NCBI GenBank assembly: GCA_027488335.1 | Contig: JAIYBU010000219.1 | Coordinates: forward strand, 1 to 64,000 | DNA: 64,000 nucleotides | Source of the DNA: Cytophagaceae bacterium | GTDB taxonomy: Bacteria > Bacteroidota > Bacteroidia > Cytophagales > Spirosomataceae | Direction: 5' to 3' | Shown here: positions 25,939 through 35,095 of the stretch, one piece after another | Position numbering within the stretch: position 1 is the stretch's first letter | Layout: each line of letters opens with the position of its first letter | Made by a program: the position numbers and the translations under genes | Notes under the pieces: model-generated | Databases searched by the model: none | What the model was told of the DNA's origin: nothing | The model's input: only the letters and a program-made list of their open reading frames with translations

Positions 25939-26979
25939 TTATTGTTTGAGATATGTTTCTAAACGTAAAGCTACATTTTCTCTGATATTCATCCAAAAAA
26001 GATTTATATCAGCCACGTGCCAAACCTTTGTGTTCAAAAAAAATCGACCTCTGACATAAGGCTTATTTATCCATAACATTCCTTGATGTACTTGTGCATC
26101 GGCCGCTTGCTTCACAAAAGTATATTTTAGTCCAACGCCACCTTTGTTTAGTTCTTTTGGGGCAAATTCCTCATCACCTTTCCATGTAAGTGGATTTGTA
26201 CAAACGGCAGTACTAAGACCGTTTACATAGTATTCTGGTGTGAAACCTCGTGCATAAGTATTCCACGATACAAATCCACCAATTTGGTCAGCAGCATTAC
26301 TTGGTTTAATATTTTCAAAAGTATCAGGTTGGGTAGCAATACCTATTAAATATGCTTCTACCAATTGTTTTTGGAGAGGTTTGCCATCGAAAAACTCCTT
26401 TAATAATCGTTTAGCATGAACCGTTCCTTGGCTATGCGAAGCGATTATTATTGGTCGCCCTTGATTCCAATTGTTCAAATAATATTCAAAAGCAGCTTTG
26501 ATGTCAGAATAAGCCAAATCAAGGGCTTGTTTTTTATCAGCAGCATTTGGCGTTAGAAACGAATAGTAATGAGCTTGACGATAGCGTGGTGCATAAATTT
26601 TGCCCGAACCATTAAACGCTGTTGCTTGATTTAGAATCGTTGAATTATCAGTTTTCTCGTTCAACGCAGCATCATTTACATCGGCATTCCACTCATATTG
26701 ATTTTTTGGTTCATAGGTAAAAGTTGTTGGATGCAAAAAGAAAACATCGGCTTTTGCATCGCTTTGGTTATCGCTTAGATTCGACTTCTGAGGCGTTCTA
26801 TCTGCGGCATCGCTCTTAGTTGGTAATGCTGCCCACGCATCATTCTGTGTATAATCTGGAACTTTAGGAGCGATTTTTAAGTCAAAATGGGTTTTCAAAA
26901 CTACCGAGTTTTGAGCGGCAATTTTAATCGAAAAAATACTTGCAAAAGAAAAAATTGATAGAAAAATCGTATTTCGCAT
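25939..26979 (-). CDS. DUF3089 alpha/beta-hydrolase (lipase-like), exported
   Basis: A 346-residue protein with a signal peptide (FLSIFSFASIFSIKIAAQ). The DUF3089 domain has ADVFFLHPTTF, APRYRQAHYYSF and the nucleophile elbow IIASHSQGTVHAKRLL, in which the Ser of HSQG would be catalytic. The family is annotated as lipase-like but few members are tested. It is divergent from the TonB receptor at 27111, and the operator at 27027-27054 lies 47 bp upstream of its start, so it may share control with that receptor. Confidence 0.88.
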   Translation of the reverse strand: MRNTIFLSIFSFASIFSIKIAAQNSVVLKTHFDLKIAPKVPDYTQNDAWAALPTKSDAADRTPQKSNLSDNQSDAKADVFFLHPTTFTYEPKNQYEWNADVNDAALNEKTDNSTILNQATAFNGSGKIYAPRYRQAHYYSFLTPNAADKKQALDLAYSDIKAAFEYYLNNWNQGRPIIIASHSQGTVHAKRLLKEFFDGKPLQKQLVEAYLIGIATQPDTFENIKPSNAADQIGGFVSWNTYARGFTPEYYVNGLSTAVCTNPLTWKGDEEFAPKELNKGGVGLKYTFVKQAADAQVHQGMLWINKPYVRGRFFLNTKVWHVADINLFWMNIRENVALRLETYLKQ

Positions 26980-27026
26980 TGTATATGATTATTTTTTGTT
27001 AAAATTGTAACATTTTAATACAAACT

Positions 27027-27054
27027 AATAATAGTATGCTTGCATATTATTATT
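27027..27054. promoter_or_regulatory. 28-bp inverted-repeat operator, copy 1
   Basis: Half-sites AATAATAGTATGC (27027-27039) and the complement of GCATATTATTATT (27042-27054) match in 12 of 13 positions around a central TT. The left 20 bp, AATAATAGTATGCTTGCATA, recur exactly on the other strand at 59643-59662. It overlaps the -33 element of the TonB receptor promoter, as expected for a repressor site. The shape suits a TetR-type dimer. Confidence 0.75.
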
Positions 27055-27070
27055 TTCTTTTCTAAGTTTG
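27040..27070 (+). promoter_or_regulatory. Promoter of the TonB receptor gene
   Basis: TTG (27040-27042), a 20-bp spacer, then TAAGTTTG (27063-27070), a full TAnnTTTG match. The TTG is at the centre of the operator palindrome. The start site would be near 27077, about 35 bases before the ATG. Confidence 0.65.
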
Positions 27071-27110
27071 ACACAAAATTACGTTTTGTTAACCACTAAC
27101 CAATATTCTC

Positions 27111-30100
27111 ATGTACAAACTTTATGTTAAAAAATGTTTGCTCGGAATATGCTGCTTCCTAATAACTCAGCTTTCCTTTGCTCAAACAAAAGTGTCTGGA
27201 ACAATTACAGACGCCACAACTAAAGAACCACTAATCGGTGTTAGTGTTCAGGTAAAAGGAAAAGTCGTAGGAACTATCACTAACGCAAAAGGGGAGTTTT
27301 CTTTTAATGTCTCTACTCCTCCACCATTTACACTCCTCATTTCATCAGTAGGATACCAAAGTCAAGAGATGAATGTTTCTGGAAACAATGCTTCTATCAA
27401 TATTGCTTTAAAAGAGCAAGCAATTTTGGGGCAAGAAGTTGTTGTATCGGCTTCGAGGGTTGAAGAATCGGTTTTGAAATCGCCAGTTGCTATCGAAAAG
27501 ATGGATATTCGTACCATTCGTGAGACAGCCTCTCCATCCTTCTACGATGCTTTGGCCAACATGAAAGGTATTGACATGACAACACAGGGTTTATTATTTA
27601 AATCAATCAATATGCGTGGTTTTGGTGCTACTGGAAATCCACGTACTGTTCAAATGATTGATGGAATGGATAATCAAGCTCCAGGCTTAAATTTTCCTGT
27701 TGATAATATCGTGGGTATGCCCGAACTTGATGTTGAAAATGTTGAAGTTTTACCAGGTGCAGCTTCGGCTCTTTATGGCCCTAACGCTATCAATGGTTTG
27801 GTTTTGATGAATAGTAAAAGTCCATTCCTCTACCAAGGTTTAAGTGCAACCGTAAAAACGGGTATAATGAGTGCCAGCAACCGTGATGTTGTAAACACAC
27901 CGATGGCTGACTTTTCAATGCGTTATGCCAAAGCTTCAAAAAATAACAAATTTGCATTCAAAGTAAACTTAGCTTACATCACAGCGAAAGACTGGCAAGC
28001 AACCAACTATTCTAACCTAAATCTTGGTGGAGTAGAAACGGGTTCAAGAGGTGCAGGAACAAAGACCGATTACGACGGTATGAACATCTATGGTGACGAG
28101 GTTCAAGCAAATATGACTACCGTTGCTAATGGTTTGATTGCGGCTAAACTATTGCCCTCAGCTGCTTTAGGTTTGATACCAAACGTAAACGTTAGTAGAA
28201 CTGGCTTTTATGAGAAAGACATGGTAGACTATAATACGAAAAGCTTTAAAACAAATTTAGCTGCACACTACCGTATCAATGATAAAGTTGAGTTGGTAGG
28301 ACAAGTAAATTATGGTTATGGAACAACTGTTTATACAGGTACAGGTAGATATTCTCTTCGTAACTTTAACTTAACACAAGCAAAAGTTGAACTAAGAGGT
28401 GATAACTTTACTTTAAGAGCATATACTACTCAAGAGCGTTCGGGTCAATCATATACTGCTGGTTTAGCTGCGGTTGCGATGCTAAATAGTATTAAACCAC
28501 ATGCAACATGGTTTGGCGAATACGTAGGAGCATTTGCGGCTGCTCGTGGTGCGGGACAGTCAGAAGAACAAGCTGGAATTACGGCAAGAGGTGTTGCTGA
28601 TAAAGGAATGCCAACACCTGGAACAGCAGAATATACCACATTGCTCAATAAATTCCGTGATGCAGCCATTGTTGATGGCGGTGGTGCTTTCTTAGATAAA
28701 ACTAATATGTATCATGCAGAAGGTGTTTATAACTTCAAAAATCAAATTAAATTTATTGATTTATTGGCTGGAGCAAACGTTCGTCAGTACAGCTTACGCT
28801 CAAACGGAACTTTATTCTCAGATAAAAAAGAAGGGCGTTCAGGAGTAATTCCAATCAATGAATATGGTGCTTTTATTCAGGGTGCTAAAAGTTTATTCAA
28901 AGACCACTTGAAACTATCGGCTTCGATTCGTTATGACAAAAGCCAAAACTTTGAAGGCTTCTTTACGCCGAGATTATCAGCAGTTGCTTCATTTGGTCAA
29001 CAAAACTTCAGAATTTCATACCAAACTGGTTACCGTATCCCGACGACTCAAAATCAATACATTGACTTGAGAACACCAGCAGGTACTTTGATTGGTGGAC
29101 AACCAGAGTTTGATACAAGATATAACTTAGCTAATGGTGTAGATTTAGCAACATTGACCGATTTTTCAAGAAATCCTTCAAAGTATATTACAGCTGATGT
29201 TTTGGCTAAAGCACAGGCTTATGCTACTGCGGCTGTCACTGCTCAAGCAACACCACAAATTACAGCAGGTGTAAATGCTGCGATTCAGCAAAGTGTATTA
29301 CAAGCTGTTACTGCTGGTGCTACTCAACAAATCCAAGCGGGTGTATTAGCTGCTGTAACTCAACAAATTACAGCGGGTGTAACTGCTCAAGTAAATGCTG
29401 CGGTTGCAGCAGGGCAATTAGCAGCTTCGGCGGCAGCAGCAGCAATCCAAGCGGGTGTAGCTCAACAATTAGCTTTACCAGCCACACAAACAAGCATCCA
29501 AGCTGCGGTTCAACAACAATTAGCTTTACCAGCCACACAAGCAGGTATTCAAGCAGGTGTTGCGGCTAACTTACCAGCGGCTATTGCGGCTAACTTCCAA
29601 CCAGCATTCAATGCAGAATTAGCAAAAGCACTTGCTGCCAATGTACCAGGCGTAACTGCACAAGTTGCTCCTGCTTACGGATTAGCAGCATTGCCTAAGT
29701 ACAAAGCGGCTGCATTGAAACCAGAAAAAATCTCTTCTTATGAAATTGGTTATAAAGGTTTGATTGCTAAGAAATTATTTATCGACTCGTATTTCTATAC
29801 AAGTAAATATACCAACTTCATTGGTGGAACTGCGATACTTGTGCCAACAGCAGCAGCGGGTCCTGGTTTACCAATCGAATCTGGTCTTGGAGGTGCATCT
29901 ACTCGTTCAGCATATTCACGCGTAGCAAATTCTAAAGAAAAAATTACTGCTAACGGATTTGCTATCAGTGGTAATTATTCTTTATCAAAAGGATTTAATG
30001 TTGGTGTAAATTATGCTCAAAATAACTTGAAAGGCTTTACTGCAAGCCCAGAGCAACAATATGCTGGTTATAACACACCAAAAAATCGTTATAACTTAAG

Positions 30101-30413
30101 TTTTGGTAAACGTTTGAATAGTGGGGATAAATTTGGTTTCAATGTAAATCTAAGACACCAAGATGAGTTTGTATGGCAAGCAAGTTTCAATCAACCAACT
30201 ACAACTGGGGTTGCTTCATTTACAAACACAATCGTACCAGCTGTAACTACATTTGATGCACAAGTAAGCTATAAATTAGCTTCGATGAAATCTATCATCA
30301 AATTAGGTGGTACTAACATCGGTGGTAAACCATACATTCAAGCATTTGGTAGTGCAGCCGTTGGCTCGATGTATTACGTAGCTATCACATTCGACGAATT
30401 ATTGAATAAATAG
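27111..30413 (+). CDS. TonB-dependent receptor with Ala/Gln-rich insertion
   Basis: An 1100-residue outer membrane receptor. Signal peptide ends SFAQ; a carboxypeptidase-regulatory-like domain follows (VSGTITDATTKEPLIGVSV, 27-105), then the plug (about 125-235, with NMRGFGATGNPRTVQMIDG) and a beta-barrel to the C-terminus. Residues about 695-865 are a low-complexity stretch of Ala, Gln, Val and Thr (ITAGV, QQLALPATQ units), in what would be an extracellular loop. There is no SusD partner, so this is a single-protein TonB importer, not SusC. Operator context suggests a lipid-related substrate; this is inference. Confidence 0.92.
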   Translation: MYKLYVKKCLLGICCFLITQLSFAQTKVSGTITDATTKEPLIGVSVQVKGKVVGTITNAKGEFSFNVSTPPPFTLLISSVGYQSQEMNVSGNNASINIALKEQAILGQEVVVSASRVEESVLKSPVAIEKMDIRTIRETASPSFYDALANMKGIDMTTQGLLFKSINMRGFGATGNPRTVQMIDGMDNQAPGLNFPVDNIVGMPELDVENVEVLPGAASALYGPNAINGLVLMNSKSPFLYQGLSATVKTGIMSASNRDVVNTPMADFSMRYAKASKNNKFAFKVNLAYITAKDWQATNYSNLNLGGVETGSRGAGTKTDYDGMNIYGDEVQANMTTVANGLIAAKLLPSAALGLIPNVNVSRTGFYEKDMVDYNTKSFKTNLAAHYRINDKVELVGQVNYGYGTTVYTGTGRYSLRNFNLTQAKVELRGDNFTLRAYTTQERSGQSYTAGLAAVAMLNSIKPHATWFGEYVGAFAAARGAGQSEEQAGITARGVADKGMPTPGTAEYTTLLNKFRDAAIVDGGGAFLDKTNMYHAEGVYNFKNQIKFIDLLAGANVRQYSLRSNGTLFSDKKEGRSGVIPINEYGAFIQGAKSLFKDHLKLSASIRYDKSQNFEGFFTPRLSAVASFGQQNFRISYQTGYRIPTTQNQYIDLRTPAGTLIGGQPEFDTRYNLANGVDLATLTDFSRNPSKYITADVLAKAQAYATAAVTAQATPQITAGVNAAIQQSVLQAVTAGATQQIQAGVLAAVTQQITAGVTAQVNAAVAAGQLAASAAAAAIQAGVAQQLALPATQTSIQAAVQQQLALPATQAGIQAGVAANLPAAIAANFQPAFNAELAKALAANVPGVTAQVAPAYGLAALPKYKAAALKPEKISSYEIGYKGLIAKKLFIDSYFYTSKYTNFIGGTAILVPTAAAGPGLPIESGLGGASTRSAYSRVANSKEKITANGFAISGNYSLSKGFNVGVNYAQNNLKGFTASPEQQYAGYNTPKNRYNLSFGKRLNSGDKFGFNVNLRHQDEFVWQASFNQPTTTGVASFTNTIVPAVTTFDAQVSYKLASMKSIIKLGGTNIGGKPYIQAFGSAAVGSMYYVAITFDELLNK
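29463..29564 (+). repeat. 51-bp tandem duplication inside the receptor's A/Q-rich region
   Basis: Two 51-bp units start at 29463 and 29514 and are identical for their first 27 bases, then diverge. They encode 17-residue units beginning QQLALPATQ. Shorter repeats of the ITAGV or IQAGV type precede them from about 29260, and together they suggest growth by slippage. Confidence 0.8.
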
Positions 30414-30495
30414 TCAATAGACGACGGTCGATAATGTATAAAATCTAACTTCTATCGACTATGGAGCGAAATACCGCTCGCAATCGACTATAAAC
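30412..30495. repeat. Heptamer repeat array after the TonB receptor
   Basis: The array opens AGTCAAT AGACGAC GGTCGAT and begins inside the receptor's TAG stop codon. It is followed by inverted copies (complement units AGTCGAT AGAAGTT and AGTTTAT AGTCGAT). A short GAGCG/CGCTC hairpin lies in the middle. Same family as at 1815 and 10507. Confidence 0.65.
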
Positions 30496-30544
30496 TGATA
30501 AACGATTTTATTAATTTTCATAATTTTCTTTGGTTTAAGTCAGA

Positions 30545-30574
30545 AAAGAGCTTCCATTTGGAGGCTCTTTTTTT
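30545..30574 (+). terminator. Terminator downstream of the TonB receptor
   Basis: Arms AAAGAGCTTCC (30545-30555) and GGAGGCTCTTT (30560-30570) with one wobble pair and a 4-base loop, followed by TTTT. It lies 130 bp after the stop, beyond the heptamer array. Confidence 0.8.
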
Positions 30575-30715
30575 GTTTACCCAAATCTTAGAATATTTAT
30601 ATAAATCAATTACCTTTGTGACAGTAAAAAATTATTCATGTCAATTAAAGAATAAAATTGTGTTTTAGTTGTCAAAAAGAAAGGACGTCAAGGTGTTTTA
30701 GATAAGTAAAAAACT

Positions 30716-30743
30716 ATTGACAGTAGACTTTTGATAATTGACT
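30716..30743 (-). repeat. Four-unit heptamer array upstream of icd
   Basis: Read on the minus strand: AGTCAAT TATCAAA, then AGTCTAC TGTCAAT. Four units in phase with the family consensus, in the 415-bp gap between the receptor and icd. The rest of that gap holds the array at 30412, a terminator and a -7-like TACCTTTG at 30611 without a -33 partner. Confidence 0.55.
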
Positions 30744-30797
30744 ACTTTCTTATTCTTTATAATCGCCCCAAGACAATGAAATTAATATAAACTCGGT

Positions 30798-30817
30798 CTC
30801 CTGTTTGGGGTAAGGAG
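30798..30817 (+). promoter_or_regulatory. Shine-Dalgarno-like AGGAG with upstream CTCCT
   Basis: AGGAG at 30813-30817 lies 11 bases before the icd ATG, unusual for this phylum, where such sites are rare. CTCCT at 30798-30802 can pair with it over 5 bp with a 10-base loop, so the site could be hidden in a hairpin. Confidence 0.4.
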
Positions 30818-30828
30818 CATTTGGAAAA

Positions 30829-32061
30829 ATGGCAAAAATCAAAGTAGCAAATCCAGTAGTTGAGTTAGATGGCGACGAAATGACTCGTATCATTTGGCGA
30901 TTTATCAAAGAAAAATTAATTCTTCCTTACCTTGATGTTGATATCAAGTATTATGACCTCGGAATTGAGTATCGTGACGAAACAAACGACCAAGTAACGA
31001 TTGATTCAGCAAATGCAATCAAAGAATACGGCGTAGGTATCAAGTGTGCCACTATCACACCTGATGAAGCTCGTGTAAAAGAATTTAACTTAAAACAAAT
31101 GTGGAAATCACCAAATGGAACTATCCGTAATATCTTGGATGGTACTGTTTTCCGTGAGCCAATCGTTTGTCAAAACGTTCCTCGTTTGGTCTCAAACTGG
31201 ACTTCTCCAATCATCGTTGGCCGTCATGCTTTCGGTGACCAATACCGTGCAACTGATTTTGTTGTGAAGGGTGCAGGTAAATTAACAATGAAATTTGAAG
31301 CAGAAGACGGAACTGTACAAGAATACGAAATCTATAACTACAAAGGTGGTGGTGTAGCAATGGGTATGTACAACACCGACGAGTCAATCCGTGGATTTGC
31401 TCACTCGTGTTTCAATGTAGCATTAAACAAAAAATGGCCTTTATATCTTTCTACAAAAAATACAATTTTGAAGAAATACGATGGTCGTTTTAAAGATATT
31501 TTTGAAGAAATCTATCAAGCAGACTACAAAGCTAAGTTTGAAGCGGCGGGAATCGTTTACGAACACCGTTTGATTGACGACATGGTTGCTTCTGCCTTGA
31601 AATGGAATGGTTCATTCGTTTGGGCTTGTAAAAACTACGACGGCGACGTTCAGTCTGACTCAGTAGCACAAGGTTTTGGTTCACTTGGTTTAATGACATC
31701 AGTACTTGTTACGCCAGATGGTCAAACAATGGAAGCTGAAGCTGCTCACGGAACTGTAACTCGTCACTACCGTGACCACCAAGCTGGAAAACCAACTTCA
31801 ACAAATCCAATTGCCTCAATCTTTGCTTGGACTCGTGGTTTAGAGTTCCGTGGTAAATTAGATGGTAATCAAGAATTAATTGATTTCTGCCAAGCTTTAG
31901 AGCAAGTTTGTGTTGAAACAGTTGAGTCGGGTAAAATGACTAAAGATTTAGCTGTTTGTATTCACGGAAACAAAGTGACTCACGGAGAGCATTATCTTTA
32001 CACAGAAGAATTCTTAGATGCTATTGACCAAAATTTACAGGTTAAATTAGCTGCAAAGTAA
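30829..32061 (+). CDS. icd: NADP-dependent isocitrate dehydrogenase, eukaryote-like homodimer type
   Basis: Converts isocitrate to 2-oxoglutarate with NADP in the TCA cycle. The 410-residue protein matches the mitochondrial/cytosolic IDH type, not E. coli Icd: [14 protein letters not shown] at the start, [19 protein letters not shown] with the substrate-binding Ser and Arg, [29 protein letters not shown], then the NADP loop [13 protein letters not shown] hairpin may mask its ribosome site. It is transcribed alone, with a terminator 27 bp after the stop. Confidence 0.97.
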   Translation: MAKIKVANPVVELDGDEMTRIIWRFIKEKLILPYLDVDIKYYDLGIEYRDETNDQVTIDSANAIKEYGVGIKCATITPDEARVKEFNLKQMWKSPNGTIRNILDGTVFREPIVCQNVPRLVSNWTSPIIVGRHAFGDQYRATDFVVKGAGKLTMKFEAEDGTVQEYEIYNYKGGGVAMGMYNTDESIRGFAHSCFNVALNKKWPLYLSTKNTILKKYDGRFKDIFEEIYQADYKAKFEAAGIVYEHRLIDDMVASALKWNGSFVWACKNYDGDVQSDSVAQGFGSLGLMTSVLVTPDGQTMEAEAAHGTVTRHYRDHQAGKPTSTNPIASIFAWTRGLEFRGKLDGNQELIDFCQALEQVCVETVESGKMTKDLAVCIHGNKVTHGEHYLYTEEFLDAIDQNLQVKLAAK

Positions 32062-32087
32062 TAATAAACCCCTCTATAAAAACCCAG

Positions 32088-32121
32088 ATGCCTCGACTGT
32101 AATGGTTGGGGCATTTTTTTG
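32088..32121 (+). terminator. Terminator of icd
   Basis: Arms ATGCCTCGAC (32088-32097) and GTTGGGGCAT (32105-32114) pair with two G-T wobbles and are followed by seven T. Confidence 0.75.
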
Positions 32122-32179
32122 TGCTTGGTACGAAGTTTGTTATTGTTGTTAGAAATAATTTTCCGCAGCAAACTAATAC

Positions 32180-34057
32180 ATGAGGTTTTTACTGGTTATC
32201 ATATTTTCGGCTTTACAAACATTGCTATTTGCCCAAAACTTGGCCGTTCATTGGCAAAAAAGTTTAGGTGGAAAAGATAATGAATACGCCTACGCCAGTA
32301 CACAAACTTCTGATGGAGGGTATGTGATTGTAGGTTCGACGAATAACAATAAAGATGGTGATGTACCTGCTTCAAAAGCATTTAGTGGTGCTGGCGGAAG
32401 TGATATTTGGGTAGTAAAACTCAATAATTGGGGAGAAATGGAATGGTCAAAAACCTTTGGTGGCACAAAAGACGATGTTGCGACCGATGTTTTAGAAACA
32501 AAAGATAAAGGAGTTTTACTCATAGCCACTACTTCTTCATCCGATGGTGAAGCTGCAGGAAATGGTTCTCGTGGCGGCTTAATACTTCTGAAACTAGAAA
32601 CTGACGGCTCTATAGAATGGCGAAAAGTAATAGCCAGCGGATATAGCGTTGGCGAAATTTCCTTTGCCAGAGCTGATGCCAATGCGAAACCAACAATCAA
32701 ACCCACTGCCGATGGCGGATATATTATCGGAGCAACCATTAATCCTGTCAATACAACAGACTTTTGGTTATCAAAACTTAACGCAACGGGCGATATTCAA
32801 TGGACGAGAACGTATGGGAGTTCTTCCAATGATTCGATGAATGAGGTAATTGTTTGTACAGATGGGGGTTTTCTGATGGTTGGAGGAACTGAAGCTTCAA
32901 ATCTTGAAATTTCGGGAGCAGGCAAAGGGTTTATTGACTTTTGCATCATGAAAGCTGATGCTACTGGTAAACTTTTATGGTTAAGAGCGTTAGGTGGTAC
33001 AAATCTGGACATGGCGTATTCGGCCGTTGAAACTACCGATAATGCCTATATAATTGTAGGAGAAACTAACTCGACGAATGGCGATATGACGCCAAATCTT
33101 GGTCAAAAAGATGGAGTTTTAGCAAAATACTCAGCTACTGAAGGACGATTGCTTTGGAAAATACTGACTGGTGGAGACGATATTGATGGACTTTATACGA
33201 TAAAAAAAACAATGACAGGCAAACTCTTTGCCATGGGAATGAGCAGTTCGGTTATCGGAAAAGTAAAACCCAACGGGCCTGTGGGCGATATTTGGTTAGT
33301 AAACATCGAAAATTCGGGCGTGATAAGTAGCCATACCATGTTTGGCGGAGCTGATTCTGATATCGCTCGTGGAGCATTTCCCACTACTGATGGCGGATTT
33401 ATTATTGCAGGGAACTCCGACTCGGTTGATGGAGATGTGACCGAAAATAAGGGCGGAACAGATTTTTGGGCAGTTAAGGTTGGAAATCAATTACCAGTAG
33501 AAATAAAAACCTACGGAGCGAATATTACGCCCGAACAGTATGTAAAAGTTTCGTGGGAAACCTCGACAGAAGTACAATCTAAAAACTTTGTAATAGAGCG
33601 AAGCATTGATGGGTTCAAGTTTAATGTTATGAGCCAGATTGTCGCTTCAATCAATTCTACCACTAAAAAAACGTATTCTTATACCGACCAAAAGCCATTT
33701 TTGGGCAAAAACTATTACCGCTTGAAATTCTATGATGCGGCGGGAAAAGAATTTATCTACAAGACGCTGACCATTACGGTTTCTGTTCTTAGTACCGAAC
33801 CCCATATTTCAGAGCAAAAGGTAAGGATTTCGCCTAATCCTGTCGAAAATGCAAGTTTTTTAATCGAAACGATTGATAAACCAGCATCAACGATTCGATT
33901 ATTAAACATTTTCGGTTTACCAGTTTCTATCGAAAGTATCTTTCTTGACAATCGAAAAACACAAATCTTACTTCCGAAGTCGCTTCCTACGGGTTTATAT
34001 TTTCTTGTTTTAGAAATAGGTGAAGAGCAATTCACCGAAAAAATAATTATCCGATAA
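32180..34057 (+). CDS. Type IX secretion substrate with repeated propeller-like units
   Basis: A 625-residue secreted protein: signal peptide (ending LLFAQ), six or seven repeats of about 55-60 residues up to about 445, a fibronectin-like module (YVKVSWETSTEVQSKNFVIERS), and a T9SS C-terminal sorting domain (RISPNPVENASF to EKIIIR). The repeats share a core such as GGSDIWVVKLN, EWSKTFGGTKDD, TSDGGYVIVG and a DGD turn, as in calcium-binding propellers. T9SS would carry it to the cell surface and anchor or release it. Substrate or partner is unknown. No T9SS machinery genes are in the window. Confidence 0.92.
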   Translation: MRFLLVIIFSALQTLLFAQNLAVHWQKSLGGKDNEYAYASTQTSDGGYVIVGSTNNNKDGDVPASKAFSGAGGSDIWVVKLNNWGEMEWSKTFGGTKDDVATDVLETKDKGVLLIATTSSSDGEAAGNGSRGGLILLKLETDGSIEWRKVIASGYSVGEISFARADANAKPTIKPTADGGYIIGATINPVNTTDFWLSKLNATGDIQWTRTYGSSSNDSMNEVIVCTDGGFLMVGGTEASNLEISGAGKGFIDFCIMKADATGKLLWLRALGGTNLDMAYSAVETTDNAYIIVGETNSTNGDMTPNLGQKDGVLAKYSATEGRLLWKILTGGDDIDGLYTIKKTMTGKLFAMGMSSSVIGKVKPNGPVGDIWLVNIENSGVISSHTMFGGADSDIARGAFPTTDGGFIIAGNSDSVDGDVTENKGGTDFWAVKVGNQLPVEIKTYGANITPEQYVKVSWETSTEVQSKNFVIERSIDGFKFNVMSQIVASINSTTKKTYSYTDQKPFLGKNYYRLKFYDAAGKEFIYKTLTITVSVLSTEPHISEQKVRISPNPVENASFLIETIDKPASTIRLLNIFGLPVSIESIFLDNRKTQILLPKSLPTGLYFLVLEIGEEQFTEKIIIR

Positions 34058-34102
34058 AACGTTTTTTGCTTAATTTAGCTTCTCAAAAGAAACTGATTTA
34101 AG

Positions 34103-35092
34103 ATGAAAAAAAATATCAAGTGGGGAATTATTGGTGTAGGTAAAATTGCCGAAAAATTTGCCACAGACTTGAAATCCGTAAAAAACGCCCAACTTCATGC
34201 CGTTGCATCTTCGTCTTCGCTCGAACGAGCCAAAGATTTTGCCGAACGCTATGAAGCTTCCTATTTCTATGATTCTTACGAGAGCATCTTCCAAACCCCT
34301 GATTTGGACGCCATTTACATCGCCACACCGCATACTTCGCACGCCGAAAATACGCTTTTATGCTTGAAGCATAAAGTACCTGTTTTGTGCGAAAAACCAT
34401 TTGCAATGAATTTAAAGCAAGTGCAAAAAATGGTGGAAGCTGCCCGTGAAAACGACACTTTTTTGATGGAAGCAATGTGGACACGGTTTATTCCAGCCAT
34501 TCAAAAAACATTAGATTTAATTGCCGAAGGGCGTATCGGAAAAGTACGAAACGTGCAAGCTGACTTTGGTTTCACTGCTCCTTTTTTACCAGAAAAACGT
34601 TTATTAAACCCTAATTTAGGTGGCGGTGCTTTGCTGGATATTGGCATTTACCCTGCTTATTTAAGTTTGCTTTTATTAGGCTATCCTTCTGATATTCAAG
34701 CAATTAGTAATTTCGGGGAAACTGGAATTGATGAAACTACGAGTTTTGTATTGGGCTATAAAAACGAAGCGACAGCCAATTTGAGTTGTACGCTCAAATC
34801 ACGTACGCTTACGGAAGCGTTGATTTATGGCGAAAATGGTTACATTCATATTGAAGGCCGATTCATGGAGGCGAAACGAATCACGCTTCACGAAACGGAT
34901 AAAAAGCCCGTGAAATTCAATTTCCCACGTAAAACGTTTGGTTATAATTTTGAGATTGAAGAGGTGAGCCAGTGTGTGAGAGAAGGAAAAAAAGAAAGCT
35001 CAAAAATGCCCCTTTCGATGAGTGTAAAATTGATAAGTCTGTTAGATGAAATTAGACAAAAGTCAGGAATTATTTATGAAGGGATAGACTGA
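34103..35092 (+). CDS. Gfo/Idh/MocA-family NAD(P)-dependent oxidoreductase
   Basis: A 329-residue sugar-type dehydrogenase. The Rossmann fold starts WGIIGVGKIAEKFATDL, and the family motif is CEKPFAMN near residue 97. The substrate domain has GGGALLDIGIYPAYLSLLLLG, where the Asp and Tyr-type residues resemble those of dimeric dihydrodiol and 1,5-anhydrofructose-type enzymes. Substrate is probably a sugar or cyclic polyol but cannot be named. No signal peptide. It starts 45 bp after the T9SS protein gene, so could be cotranscribed with it, and ends at a hairpin-forming heptamer array. Confidence 0.9.
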   Translation: MKKNIKWGIIGVGKIAEKFATDLKSVKNAQLHAVASSSSLERAKDFAERYEASYFYDSYESIFQTPDLDAIYIATPHTSHAENTLLCLKHKVPVLCEKPFAMNLKQVQKMVEAARENDTFLMEAMWTRFIPAIQKTLDLIAEGRIGKVRNVQADFGFTAPFLPEKRLLNPNLGGGALLDIGIYPAYLSLLLLGYPSDIQAISNFGETGIDETTSFVLGYKNEATANLSCTLKSRTLTEALIYGENGYIHIEGRFMEAKRITLHETDKKPVKFNFPRKTFGYNFEIEEVSQCVREGKKESSKMPLSMSVKLISLLDEIRQKSGIIYEGID

Positions 35093-35095
35093 CAT

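Noticed and set aside
30720-30756. E. coli-type promoter (TTGACT and TATAAT) before icd
   Set aside because: Spacing is about 14 bp, and TTGACT is part of a heptamer repeat; this phylum uses a different consensus.
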